The position numbers and the translations under genes were made by a program. The notes beneath the pieces were generated by a model. It ran no database searches. It was not told where the DNA came from and saw only the letters and a program-made list of their open reading frames with translations. Shown here in pieces: positions 34,537 to 44,958 of a stretch of 64,000 nt of DNA. Source of the stretch: Gnetum montanum (Eukaryota > Streptophyta > Gnetopsida > Gnetales > Gnetaceae); NCBI GenBank assembly GCA_015680685.1, contig MNCI01005250.1, positions 129,962-193,961 of the forward strand. Reading direction: 5' to 3'. Position 1 is the stretch's first letter; each line of letters starts with the position of its first letter.

Positions 34537-37243
34537 ATGGCCCCGAAACGCGGACAACAGGAAGGTCCTACTCAAGGTGGAACAATCATTTAGCATTCAC
34601 CAAGAGGACCCTTCTACTGTACAATCAAGGTAGGTAGAAGGAGGAGCTGCAACAGCGCTTGAACAAGGATAACATCTCACGTTGCCCTAGGATTATGTTC
34701 AGGCTATCCATGAAAGGTCCATATTCACTGCAGTGATTGTGGAATTAAATTTTGAATCTTTCATAGAGTTTGCTCTAGAGGCCGTTAGGGACCACCTCAA
34801 AGGATCCCCATTATGGCCTATTCTCTCTGAAAGAAATGCCTGGTACTTAGGGGAAACGTACCAATTTTGGCACAATAGAGAATAAGGTACCATGGTTAAC
34901 ATTTATGGTGTGACAGTTGATTTCTCTATTCAAGCCATTTCAGAAGTATTAAACCTTTTGAATACAGGGCCAAAGGTTGCTCAGTTGTCCACCCATTCAG
35001 ACCCTAATGTGCGATGATTTTGGTTGGAAAGGGCATATGGCAAGGAGGATAAGACATTTGGAGAGTTGACGATGGAAGAGAGGATCTATTTCAAAATAGG
35101 GACTAATCACCTCTTCCCCACGAAGGGCTTAAAAATAATTTTAACATATGCAGCAAGGGGATGTGCAGTATTGATGGGAAAGGTTAATGCAAACCTACCT
35201 CATCTTATGTGGCAAGGAGATGTGTAGTATTGATGGGAAAGGTTAATGCAAACCTACCTCATCTTATGCGGCAAGGGGATGTGCAGTATTGATGGCGTTA
35301 CCCTTTCCTTGTCTTATTAGGAAGCTATGCTGACATGTTGGTATTAGAGGATACACCAATGACATCCTCCGAAAAGCCCAAAATTCTTCATATGCTAAAC
35401 TGCTAAAGCCACTAGCTGCAAGGAAAGTCACTGGTGAGACATTGGGATCAGAACAAGAAAAAGAACAGATGGCAGGGCCAACTGCAACTCAACTTGCAGG
35501 ACCCAACCAACTTCCAAGTACAGGACCCAGCCAACAACAAGAAGTAGGGCCTAGCACGAGCCAAAATCAAGCACTGCCGCCACAAGATTATAGATAGTTG
35601 ATGAGCCATCTCAAGGCCATCACTGAGATGGTCAATTGGGGAAGTCGTGATGATGCAAATTTCTTCCATGTCATCAACGATGCCATACAGCCCATAGTTT
35701 CTTTGGATCATGCAAGGGGTGAAGTGTCCATCCATACAGGAGGAGGGGAGAGCACTTGGTCACAACAAATCTCAGGGAACGCTGCATCATTTCAAGTGCA
35801 ATTAGAAATTGATGAAGAGGCCACAGTGGTGGTCATGTAGCACCAGGATGCAGCAAGAGTTGTAGAAGTGGTCGTAGATCACATTAAAGAATTGTTCAAT
35901 GTACCTGTTGTGCACCAGCAGATCTTACAGGAGCACGGGATGCTCAAACTCTGGTTGAAACCTCAATGACTCCTGCGGAACATGAGGATGTACTTGATCG
36001 ATTGCTACAAACAGGATAGGTAATGATGTCCCTGTTTGACATCCCTCAGCATGTTATGGAAATTCACTCAGAACTCATTTCCACCAAGGGAAAGCTGGTC
36101 TTGACAGAGATGAGGGCCGAGCATGCTGAAGCGAAGGTGTAAAAATTGCAAGAAAGGCTCATGGCCCTACAAGAAACACAGTAGGTTCCTTCGTAATTTG
36201 TTCCTATAGATCAACTGGACACTTTGAAAACTGAGCAACTGAACAAACTATTGACAGAGAATAAGAAGGTGGCAAAAGAAAAAGAGAATGCTATTTGGGA
36301 TGCCTCTGCAACACAAGTGCAAACTTATGTGCATACCAAGGCACTCAAGGCCTTACAAGAGGAAAACAAGCAGCTTGTTGCTGACAACCTTCGATTAACC
36401 TCTATGGAAAAGCAAAAGAATGTTCTCGAACAACATTTTCAGTAGTTACGAGAACAACTCATCCGGGTCAACCAGGACATGAACCATTTAGCCAGGGAAA
36501 ATCGAACCCTCTCAATGGAGGAGGTACGCACCATCCACCAGAAGATGGCTATTGAAATAAGTGCGTGGAAAAATGAGGCTAAATGGCATGAAAAGCTAAA
36601 GGAGCACTTCTAGGACCAGGTGGGGATGTATAAAAAGATCATTGAGAAGGAGATCCATATGGCCAAGGCCCACATCAACGCTATCAGTGCTCAACACACT
36701 GACTGGCGGGCCATATTAGACACATATGCATTTGCCCACCAGGCAGAAATTAAGAACCAGGACCTTGCCATGTTAATAGCAAGGTGCTCGAGAACAGAGC
36801 TCGAGCAACAAGTAACGACCACCTACATCAAATATGAAATATAATTTGTAGAACGCAAGAAGATATTGCAAAAATTAGAGGTTGCAAATTCTAAACTTGA
36901 GGTGGTTAAAGTAAGCTACCAGGGACAAAAAGGTGTCGCAACAGATTTGGCTCAACGACTTGCAGATTTTCAAGAATACAGAGATAAAGCCAGAGCCTAC
37001 GAGGAGGAATGACGGGTGTTTGCGGGTTGGTATGTCAAGGCAAATAAAATGTTTCTGCAACTACCCTACCCATGGGAGGTGTCGACTCCATCAAACATCA
37101 GAACATTAGCATGGACGGCATAGGATCCCTGAACTAAAGAGGAGAAACTCCAGGCCATACTTCAACGCTATCAAGTCCCAAGACCTAGAGCACAAGACAA
37201 AGGAAAAGCACCCACGAAGGAGCCACCGCCACCAAGAACTACA
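34537..37243 (+). pseudogene. Third ORF: plant-transposon-protein-like N-terminus and coiled-coil C-terminus
   Basis: Starts MAPKRGQQEGPTQ right behind a splice acceptor, in the position where Athila elements carry their env-like ORF. The N-terminal part ('FWLERAYGKEDKTFGELTME', 'GTNHLFPTKGLK') loosely resembles the plant transposon protein family. The C-terminal part, about 36200-37230, is rich in heptad-like leucine, lysine and glutamate ('LKALQEENKQLVADNLRL', 'TDWRAILDTYAFAHQAEI') and ends in a basic, proline-rich tail. No signal peptide or clear membrane segment is seen, so I do not call it an envelope protein. Multiple stops, mostly TAG, and a 59-bp tandem repeat break it. Confidence 0.6.
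35153..35296 (+). repeat. 59-bp tandem repeat inside the third ORF
   Basis: Units start at 35153, 35212 and 35271 ('gcaaggggatgtgcagtatt'); the third is partial. The 59-base period shifts the reading frame, so this expansion inactivates the ORF. Confidence 0.85.
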
Positions 37244-37425
37244 TGAGTTCCATCAATTTTGTAGCTATAGGATTTTCTTTCACATTCTTTTTGTTGTGTC
37301 TCAATTTTGTTCTGATTCCACACTGCGGCATAAACCCATTCTTACCAGTTAATAATCCCATACCTATCCACTATGTAATCAATGGAGCTTGTTCTCACTA
37401 TAACTCAAGGACTAGTTTTCATTCA

Positions 37426-37437
37426 GTTGTGGGGGTA
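37426..37437 (+). other. Polypurine tract before 3' LTR
   Basis: GTTGTGGGGGTA directly precedes the LTR start at 37438. Confidence 0.65.
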
Positions 37438-38243
37438 TGATGAGTTATCATTTTGTTGGCCATGATATCGCAGTCGTGATATCGCGTACGTGATATCGCA
37501 GCCTGTCTCCTCATCTATAAATAAGAGGTAGACAGATCTGGTAAGTAGTTTTGGAGTTTTTAAGTGTTTAGTCTTAAGTAGTTCTTCTCTCAACCCTTTT
37601 CTCCAGTGCATGCCCGTAGTGTGGTGATTGTAATTGTACGACATCCTTATTCGAGTGTGACGTACTTGGACACGCACATGACCAGCAATAAAGATCGAGA
37701 TTACTTCATCATTGCAGCATCCACTTAGCTTAATTGTTTATTTAATTGTTATTTACTGCTTTCATAGTTAATATCTCTCTACCCTTATCTCCTAGTAACG
37801 TGGAATGAGTACAACTTAATCACGAGCATTCAAGTGTGACTACTTGGTAACCCAATAGCGTACTTAGGCCATGCGCTTGGTAATCCCAATGGTAGTTGTG
37901 CATGAGGTTCAAAATGTGTACGGATGATTAAGGAACGGATGCTCATCGCACTTAGGCTAGTCTAGATTCTCTCTTACCCTCTCTTTCTTTCCTTCCTAGT
38001 TTAGTTAATATTATTTACCATCATACCCAAGAGTAGCATTAGCATAGGAACACATCATACACCTCACTCTGGACTAAACCATACGTGACATAGCTAATAC
38101 TAGTCCAAGTGGGAATACATCGTACTGTGATCTACGAGTAATTGTCTAGATCCACAATTAGCCAATCTATGGAGTTCAATTGGATCGTGCGTGAAACACT
38201 AGTATTCGTATGGTTGAGTGTAGGGGTACCTCGCCACTCATCA
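37438..38243 (+). repeat. 3' LTR of the pol-less Athila-type element
   Basis: 806 bp, TGATGAG to CTCATCA. Nearly identical to 29676-30533 over most of its length, apart from one palindromic unit fewer (three sites, 37463-37499), one fewer 'ggagtttt' repeat, and a divergent last stretch (about 38150-38215). TATAAATA at 37516. Confidence 0.9.
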
Positions 38244-38329
38244 TGATGAACGTTGAAAATTTCTTCTTACACACCAAATTAAATTTGATTGTCTAATTAA
38301 TCCAAAATTTTGGTTCAACACTTGTTGGG

Positions 38330-39470
38330 AAAACTGACTTACTACTTCTACCAAAATTAGTTTGGGTATGTGCAAAGAAGATTAGGCAATGAGCTTCTAA
38401 GAAAGGTGATGAGTGATTGGGTATTCTAACACTTAACCATACAAGTTACAAGTATTCATGCACAATCATATTGTAATTTGCAAATGGACAATGTAAGTAT
38501 ACTAGTAGTTGATATTCAATTTGTGATTGTTGTCTTCTCACTTAGAGTTAGCAAGGTGCAAATCGTATGGTTTAACTCTTACTAAGGTATATAATGTATT
38601 GATGTTATTTAGATTTAATTGTGCTAAGTGACAACATGATAAAAGTGATTGTAAATTCCATGTCTAAGTGCAATGAAAACATAAAGCTAATCTATCTTAT
38701 TAGCGATAAGCAATCATTCCTAGTTTGTTGTATACGTCCTTGGCTAATGTAACTATTACTAGGATTACCAAGTAACTTTACTATTAAGCGAATCAACCAA
38801 AGTCACTGCTCGGTTACCAAATAGTAACACTTTATGCTCAAAACCAGTCATACTTATTCTTCCTTACTAAGAGACATTGGAAAGTAAAATGACTTAGAAT
38901 ATATAAATGACTTAATAAAAGTAAACATGATGAAAGTTAAAATTATGCTAAGTGAAATGCTACAATGATGAAAAATAATCTCGATCTTTATTTCCATTCA
39001 TAGATTACATCTAAAAAGAATCAGCTCGAATAAAGATTTTGTACAACTATTGTTCACCACACTATGGGCATTCATGTTAAATCTAACTCTAGGTCACGAA
39101 AACAAACTGCAAGAATTTCATGAAGTCTTGGCCAGAAGCTATTCTGTTGACACAGCGATGGGTTGGTATTTATAGGCATGACCATTACCCACTACGTCGC
39201 ATCTATGATGATGTATGGAAAGCTATAATAACATAGCTGCAACATCGTAGCTTGCATAGATATTGGTTTTATCAAAAGGTTACCACATCATTACTCCAAG
39301 AAAGCCATCAAAAGGAAGACAAAAAAATGACATGGGAAAAAACAATTGAAGATGATTTGAAGAAATTGTAAATAAGTAAAGATTTAGCTCTTTATAGATG
39401 TGAATGGTGAAAAAGAATTTATGTAGTTGACCCCATTTTTTTGGGACAAGACTAGGTTAATGATTTTTTC
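38330..39470 (+). mobile_element. LINE 3' end, split by a solo LTR
   Basis: 38350-38406 ('gtttgggtatgtgcaaagaa') and 39275-39470 ('cattactccaagaaagccat', 'gacccca' near the end) align in order with 43780-44090 of the RTE-type LINE. The two parts are contiguous once the LTR and one TSD copy are removed. Confidence 0.7.
38407..39274 (-). repeat. Solo LTR, Athila-like group, minus strand, TSD AAAGG
   Basis: 868 bp, TGATGAG at 38407 and TTTATCA at 39274, with AAAGG at 38402-38406 and 39275-39279. Read on the minus strand it has TATAAATA (39174-39167) and an R/U5 block homologous to the other LTRs. The U3 palindromes are decayed (about 39195-39260). Confidence 0.88.
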
Positions 39471-40893
39471 TAAAATTAAAATTGGAGAATTAGTTGTGCT
39501 TCAACACATTTGGATACTTTGGCAATAAATCAGTTCTATTTGCAATGGCACCCTCCCTAACATTCATAAGATTCTATTAAATAGATGTTTGTCTAGTGGC
39601 ACCTTGTTGTGGAAATATAGGTATTTTAGCTACTTATTCTCACTTGAAATTGATTAAATTTAACCATAAAGGAATTCATTATATTGTAGAATTTTTCTTT
39701 CATACAACCCTCATGTCATTAGAATGAGAAGAATTCCAAGCTAAATTCAACTGAAATAAAACAGATAAGGGCTTTTTTGGTAAGAATAATTGAATACAAA
39801 AGTTTAAGAACTTATGCAAACTTAGGTTGTAGTTTTTTTATTGGTCTTTATTATATAGAAGCCTTCATATTGGACATTAATTATAACTTTTTAGTTTTGA
39901 GAATCTAGTTTATCTAGTTTGCTCTTACAAAGACTCTATTAAACATGTTATTAAACATGTTTTTACTTATTGTTTTTTTGCTCAACAAGTTTTAACATGG
40001 TGTTTTATAGAATTCTTCTACTTACACAATTTATACAAGGATAATAAATAATGGTACTCTTGATGTTTTTTTGGAATATTCTTAGGCTTAATATCCTTTT
40101 TTGCATTTAGAAGCATAAATATAATGTGAATTACAAGAGACATTCTACATTTAAAAGCTTCAATTTTGAGATAAAGTTAGATCTTTATATAAATTTTTTA
40201 TTTAAAGTTCATGGTAAAAGAATGAAATATTCTATAAACATTAATTCCCTCTTTTCTTTCTTATGTGCATGGAAAAATGCTCATTATGCTATTCCTCAAT
40301 TTCTTCTAAAAGATTTCTGTCATTTGTGATTCAAACTACCTTTTTATTTTTAATAGGAAATCTCTTGTTAGAAGTGAAAACCTAAAAACGAACTTCTAAT
40401 AAAGGGTAAGGCTTCATGGTTTTCCACCTCAAAGGGGAGGGTTTTTGGAAATGGTTGTAAAGGTGAAAACTAATGCTCCTAAAACTGTGAGCCTTTCTTT
40501 TCTCTCTTAGTCTTATTATTGGTATTTGAAGCTATAATAGAATGGACTTTGTGTTTGGTTGTTTTGGTCATGAACCAACGTGTCACTGATGTGATGTATT
40601 GTCATTGTTTATTAATAATTTTTTTTAAAAAAAATGTTACCCTTGCCCTATTCCTGCTTTTCTCATACCTTGTTAAAGTTTCTTGGACCATCGTACCATC
40701 ATATGCTTTTAGGTTTTCCTAGGTTTTACTTTCTTACAAATTTTGGATTGTGTAAGTTGAATATTAATTTATGAACTTTTTTTTGGCTTCCAGAATCTTT
40801 TCTTTTAGCTTCCAAGATCTTTTTGTTGGTACATTTTCTATTCGTAAACTATAATGCAGTTACAACTAGTATTATTGTTGCATGATATATGTT

Positions 40894-41275
40894 TTGTTGG
40901 ATCTTTAGTTTGTGATTACTTCGCTACTTAGTACAGTCACACAATATACATCTACCTATTTGGTGAAGTTGTTTCTAATGTAATTGTGCTTTATTTAGTA
41001 GACTTGGTGTCTATTCTAATTGTTTGTTGGCTCTTTAGTCCATGATTACTCAACTACTTAGTACAATCACACAACAGACATCTACCTATTTGGTGAACTT
41101 GTAATTGTACTTTATTTAATAAACTTAGCATCTATTCTAGTTGTTCATTGGCTCTTTAGTCCATGATTACTTAGCTACCTAGTACAATCATACAACAAAC
41201 ATCTACCTATTTGGTGAACTTGTTTTTATTGAATTATGCTTTATTTAGTAAATTTGGTATCTATTCTAATTGTCC
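40894..41275. repeat. Three tandem copies of a 120-130-bp unit
   Basis: Units start near 40894, 41025 and 41144 with 'tgttggctctttag'-like sequence. They share 'acatctacctatttggtgaa', 'gctttatttagta' and 'tctattctaattg'. No ORF spans them. Confidence 0.85.
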
Positions 41276-41554
41276 TATATCTAAAACTACATTAGGAAAG
41301 GATTTCATGATGTGATTGGGAATTTCCCCAACGCATAAACTTCTTGTTGCTTAGTCTAAGATCTTTCCCATATTTTATGACCTTAGTTCACAATTACTTT
41401 ATTTTTTCACATTTTGGAGGTTTTCCATGTAAGCAAGGTTAGAATTTCAATTAAAGAAAGGAAGACCAAGTATCATATGAGTTGATTAAATAGGGTTAGA
41501 TCTTTTAATAACTTTTGATGGGACTATTATAGTTACTTAAATATACATTTGATT

Positions 41555-41660
41555 AAATATAGTGTGTTGATAGATGATAAAGTGTAGTGCTAACTTAATT
41601 AAAATATCTATGTGAAGTTATGGGTTCAATTCTATTCAAGCTCAATTTTATTTTTGAAAA
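41555..41660 (+). mobile_element. Degraded tRNA-derived SINE
   Basis: A weak box-A-like 'taaagtgtagtgc' and a good box-B-like GGGTTCAATTC (about 41627-41637) are followed by 'caagctcaattttat'. Confidence 0.4.
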
Positions 41661-42189
41661 TTATTATCGATTGCAAACTATACCAACCTCAACTTTTCCG
41701 TGGTGTTACAAGAAGCAAAAATAAATTATCAAAAGCTCAATTTTTTTTTAACAAACCCTCAAATTTCTTTTAAGCAAAAGCTTTTCCTAATGGAAAACTA
41801 ATAATTGGTTGCCAAAATTTTTGAATCTCAAATACTTTTTGACAAACCAAGTTTCTTTGTTTTTGTCGACCTAGTACTAAACACAACATAGTTGAGTACA
41901 AGTAGGAGTTAAGCAACTGCATCCAAATCACACAATGGATACAAATGGTTAAATATATATATATATATAAATTAGTTTCAAAAGGAAAACTTTATAATAA
42001 ATAAAATAGTTTTCCATCAAGAGTATCACCTCAATATAGAAGCACAATTCACTTTCGAGTTAGTGTAGAATTTGTAATCCTATATCTAAAATTGAATTTA
42101 CCAAAAGCTTTACCCATCTTACATCAATGATATTCTTTTATATTACTTCATCCATGATATAAAATGATAGAATGAGCTTAATGAAAATA

Positions 42190-44095
42190 TAAAATTTAAA
42201 ATGCTCTTCCAAAATAAGAAAAAATACTTTAAGGAATGGCAGCAAAGCAATAGCCAAGAAAACAGGTTGATTTACAAAATGGCAAAGAAGAAGACAACCA
42301 TAGCAGTAGCCAAAGCCAAACATAAGACATTGGATAACTCTTATGAGAAATTAGGAACAAAGGAAGGAGAAAAATCTATTTATAAATTGGCAAAAAACAA
42401 ACCCAAAAAATGTAAAGATAATTGATCATGTCAAATGCATCAAGGAAGTAGATGAAAGAATTTTGGTAAAAAACAATAAAATTTGGGATAGGTAGAGAAA
42501 TTATTTTCAAGAATTATTAAATAAAGAATTCCCAAGAGAAGACTTCTAAGAAGAAGAACCAAATTTTGGTTTAGTTAATGAACTTTCTTTCTCTAAAGTG
42601 AAGATAACCTTATCAAAGATGTCAAATGGAACAACTATTGGACTAGGTAACATTCCTATAGAAGCTTAGAAAGTATTAAGAGATATAGAAGTTTCTTAGC
42701 TAACACAATTATTTAACAAAAGTTTGAAGGATGGAGAAATGCCCAATAATTGGAGAAAAAGCTTTGTTATGGAGACATACAAAATTGTGCTAGAGGGATC
42801 AAGCTAATGAGCCATACTATGAAGCTTTGGGCAAAAGTTATAGAGCAATCTCTAAGACTTGAGCCAACTATATTAGAAAATTGATTTGGATTTATGCCAA
42901 AGGGATGAACTATAGAGGCTATTTTTTTTTATATGACGACTGATGGAGAACTTTAGAAAACATAGAAAAAATCTACATATGATCTTCATTAATTTGGAAG
43001 AAGCATATGAGAGAGTGCCTAGAGATATTATTTGGTGGGCCTTATGGAGGAAAAACATTCCTAATAAATACATTAAAGTGATTCAAGACATGTATTAAGG
43101 AGCTTCCACTAAAATTAGAACAACTTCTGGAATAACATTTGAAATTTGATTTCCCATCAAAATATATCTACATCAAGGGTCTACACTTAGCTCATATTTA
43201 TTTGTCATTATTATAGATAAATTAATGTATGCTATTTGTAGATGATATTGTGTTGGTAGATACAAATTATTGTTGCTAAAATGGAGAAGTTGAGACATGC
43301 TCTAAAATCAAAGGCTTAAAAATTAGTAGAAGTAAAACAAAATACATGGAATGCAATTTTCATAAAAACATAAATAATGGTGAATAAAAGTGACAATTCA
43401 AACCAAAAAAGTCCCTCACTAAAAACTATTTCGCTACCCAAGATCAATCCTCAAATCAGATAGTGAAATTGATAAAGATATCAAATGTTGAACTAAGGTA
43501 GGATAGTCAAAATGGAGATAGACTAGTGGTGTTCTTTGTAGTAAAAGAATACCAATAAAATTAAAGGAAAAATTTTATAGGACAATAATCACACCTATAT
43601 CTTATATGGTGCTACATGTTGGGCAGTACAAAAAAAAAGTATGAACAACAAATTAGTATGGCAAAAATGTGAATGCTTCAATAGATGTTGAATTTTACTA
43701 GAAGAGATAAACTATATAATACAAACATCAAAGGAAGACTTGGAGTGGCTTTGATTTTATATAAGCTACAAGAATGACAAGTCAGATGGTTTGGACATGT
43801 ACAAAGAACATCAATGAACCTATAAATAAAGGTTGCTACATCATTGTTCAAGGAAAGCCATCATAGGAAAAATTAATCAAAGATAATTTGAAGAAACTAC
43901 AAGTAAACAAATTTCACTCTTCATAAAGTCAAATTGCAGAAAAGAAACTCAAGAAAGGCATCATAGGAAAAATTAATCAAAGATAATTTGAAGAAACTAC
44001 AAATAAACAAATTTCACTCTTCATAAAGTCAAATTGCAGAAAAGAAACTCATGTAACCAACCCCATTTTGTTAAGAGAAAGCTAAGATGATGATA
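42190..44095 (+). pseudogene. RTE-type LINE, 5'-truncated and decayed
   Basis: Translation in shifting frames gives the RT of the plant RTE-like clade. Motifs are 'KEGEKSIYKLAKNKPKK' (about 42360-42410), 'KDGEMPNNWRKS' (about 42728), 'GIKLMSHTMKLWAKVIEQ' (about 42797-42850), 'MIFINLEEAYERVPRDIIWW' (about 42982-43040) and 'PISYMVLH'. Stops and frameshifts throughout. The 3' end is duplicated in tandem and finishes at a short 'gatgataataat' repeat, as RTE elements often do. Confidence 0.8.
43854..44053 (+). repeat. 100-bp tandem duplication in the LINE 3' end
   Basis: 43854-43953 and 43954-44053 differ at only a few positions ('atcataggaaaaattaatca' opens both). This sequence, without the duplication, is also in the LINE 3' end near 39300. 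Confidence 0.9.
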
Positions 44096-44958
44096 ATAAT
44101 AGAAATATCAAATCAGTTAACGCACATTTAATCTTTTATTTATACACCATGTTAAATATATAAAATTCTAAAATACGCCCAATAAATCAACATGTAAAAT
44201 TTCTATTTGGATTTTTAGTTTCCATTGTTAATTATATATAAATCAACAATTCAAGTCTTCATAATCAACCTATATTGTTAAAAGGCTTAAATAATGACAT
44301 ACCTTAGTAATGCTACACATCATAACAAAGAAGAATACTGTCAACTTAATTGTATCTTTAATTTGCATTGTTATCAACCTAGTGCTTTTCAAATTAGTTT
44401 TTAATATTTATAATGATTTTCTATAAAAACTTGGTACCTAACATATATTCATTATATTTTTGTACCCACTCGTAATTTTAGCTTAAACATAGTTTGTATG
44501 TTCCTAAATTTTTTGTACAAGAGCTCAACCTAAAATATTTCTTTATTACGGAACAATATTATATCTCAGCATAACCCATAGTCTTAACTATTCAATTGTG
44601 AAAGCCATCATTTTCGATAGCACCTCCATTATAACTATTCACTTTTCCCACAGCTCTATGTGTATCAAAATTACAGTACTTGATTAAATACATTACCCCT
44701 CAAAATCATTTGTAAAATATTGGTCAAAGATTAAGGAAAACATTCAACAATGTAATATGATAGCAGGATAACCATGCTCGTTGCTACAACTTTCAACTCA
44801 TCTCTCCTTTTTAGCCACTGAAATCATAGAGAAGTCAGAAGACTCGGCCTCTGTTTCAACCAAACTAACAGAGCAACAGCATATGTGCTATTAAATCGCC
44901 GTGAGAATTGCCAACACCTTATGAGCACAATATAAAGACATCACAACTAAAGAAAAAG
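44096..44958. other. Intergenic, downstream of the prefoldin gene
   Basis: AT-rich, no gene or repeat recognised; the last 150-200 bases are probably 3' UTR of the minus-strand prefoldin gene. Confidence 0.4.

Larger units (their letters stand above)
29676..38243 (+). mobile_element. Complete pol-less Athila-type element with gag and a third ORF, TSD TGATG
   Basis: LTRs at 29676-30533 and 37438-38243 both begin TGATGAGTTATC and end CTCATCA. TGATG flanks it at 29671-29675 and 38244-38248. The order is a tRNA-Asp primer binding site, gag (30674-32642), an AT-rich spacer, a long coiled-coil ORF (34537-37243), and a polypurine tract. No RT, RNase H or integrase sequence is seen, so it would depend on an autonomous relative sharing the same LTR ends and primer. 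Coding parts carry stops. Confidence 0.9.
39471..42189. other. Intergenic, no gene recognised apart from repeats
   Basis: AT-rich. It holds the tandem repeat at 40894-41275, a SINE-like remnant at 41555-41660 and a TA microsatellite at about 41955-41968. Open frames up to 67 codons have no recognisable domain. Confidence 0.45.

Noticed and set aside
34537-37243. Envelope glycoprotein
   Set aside because: Although in the env-like position, no signal peptide, furin-type site or membrane segment can be seen; coiled-coil content is not enough.
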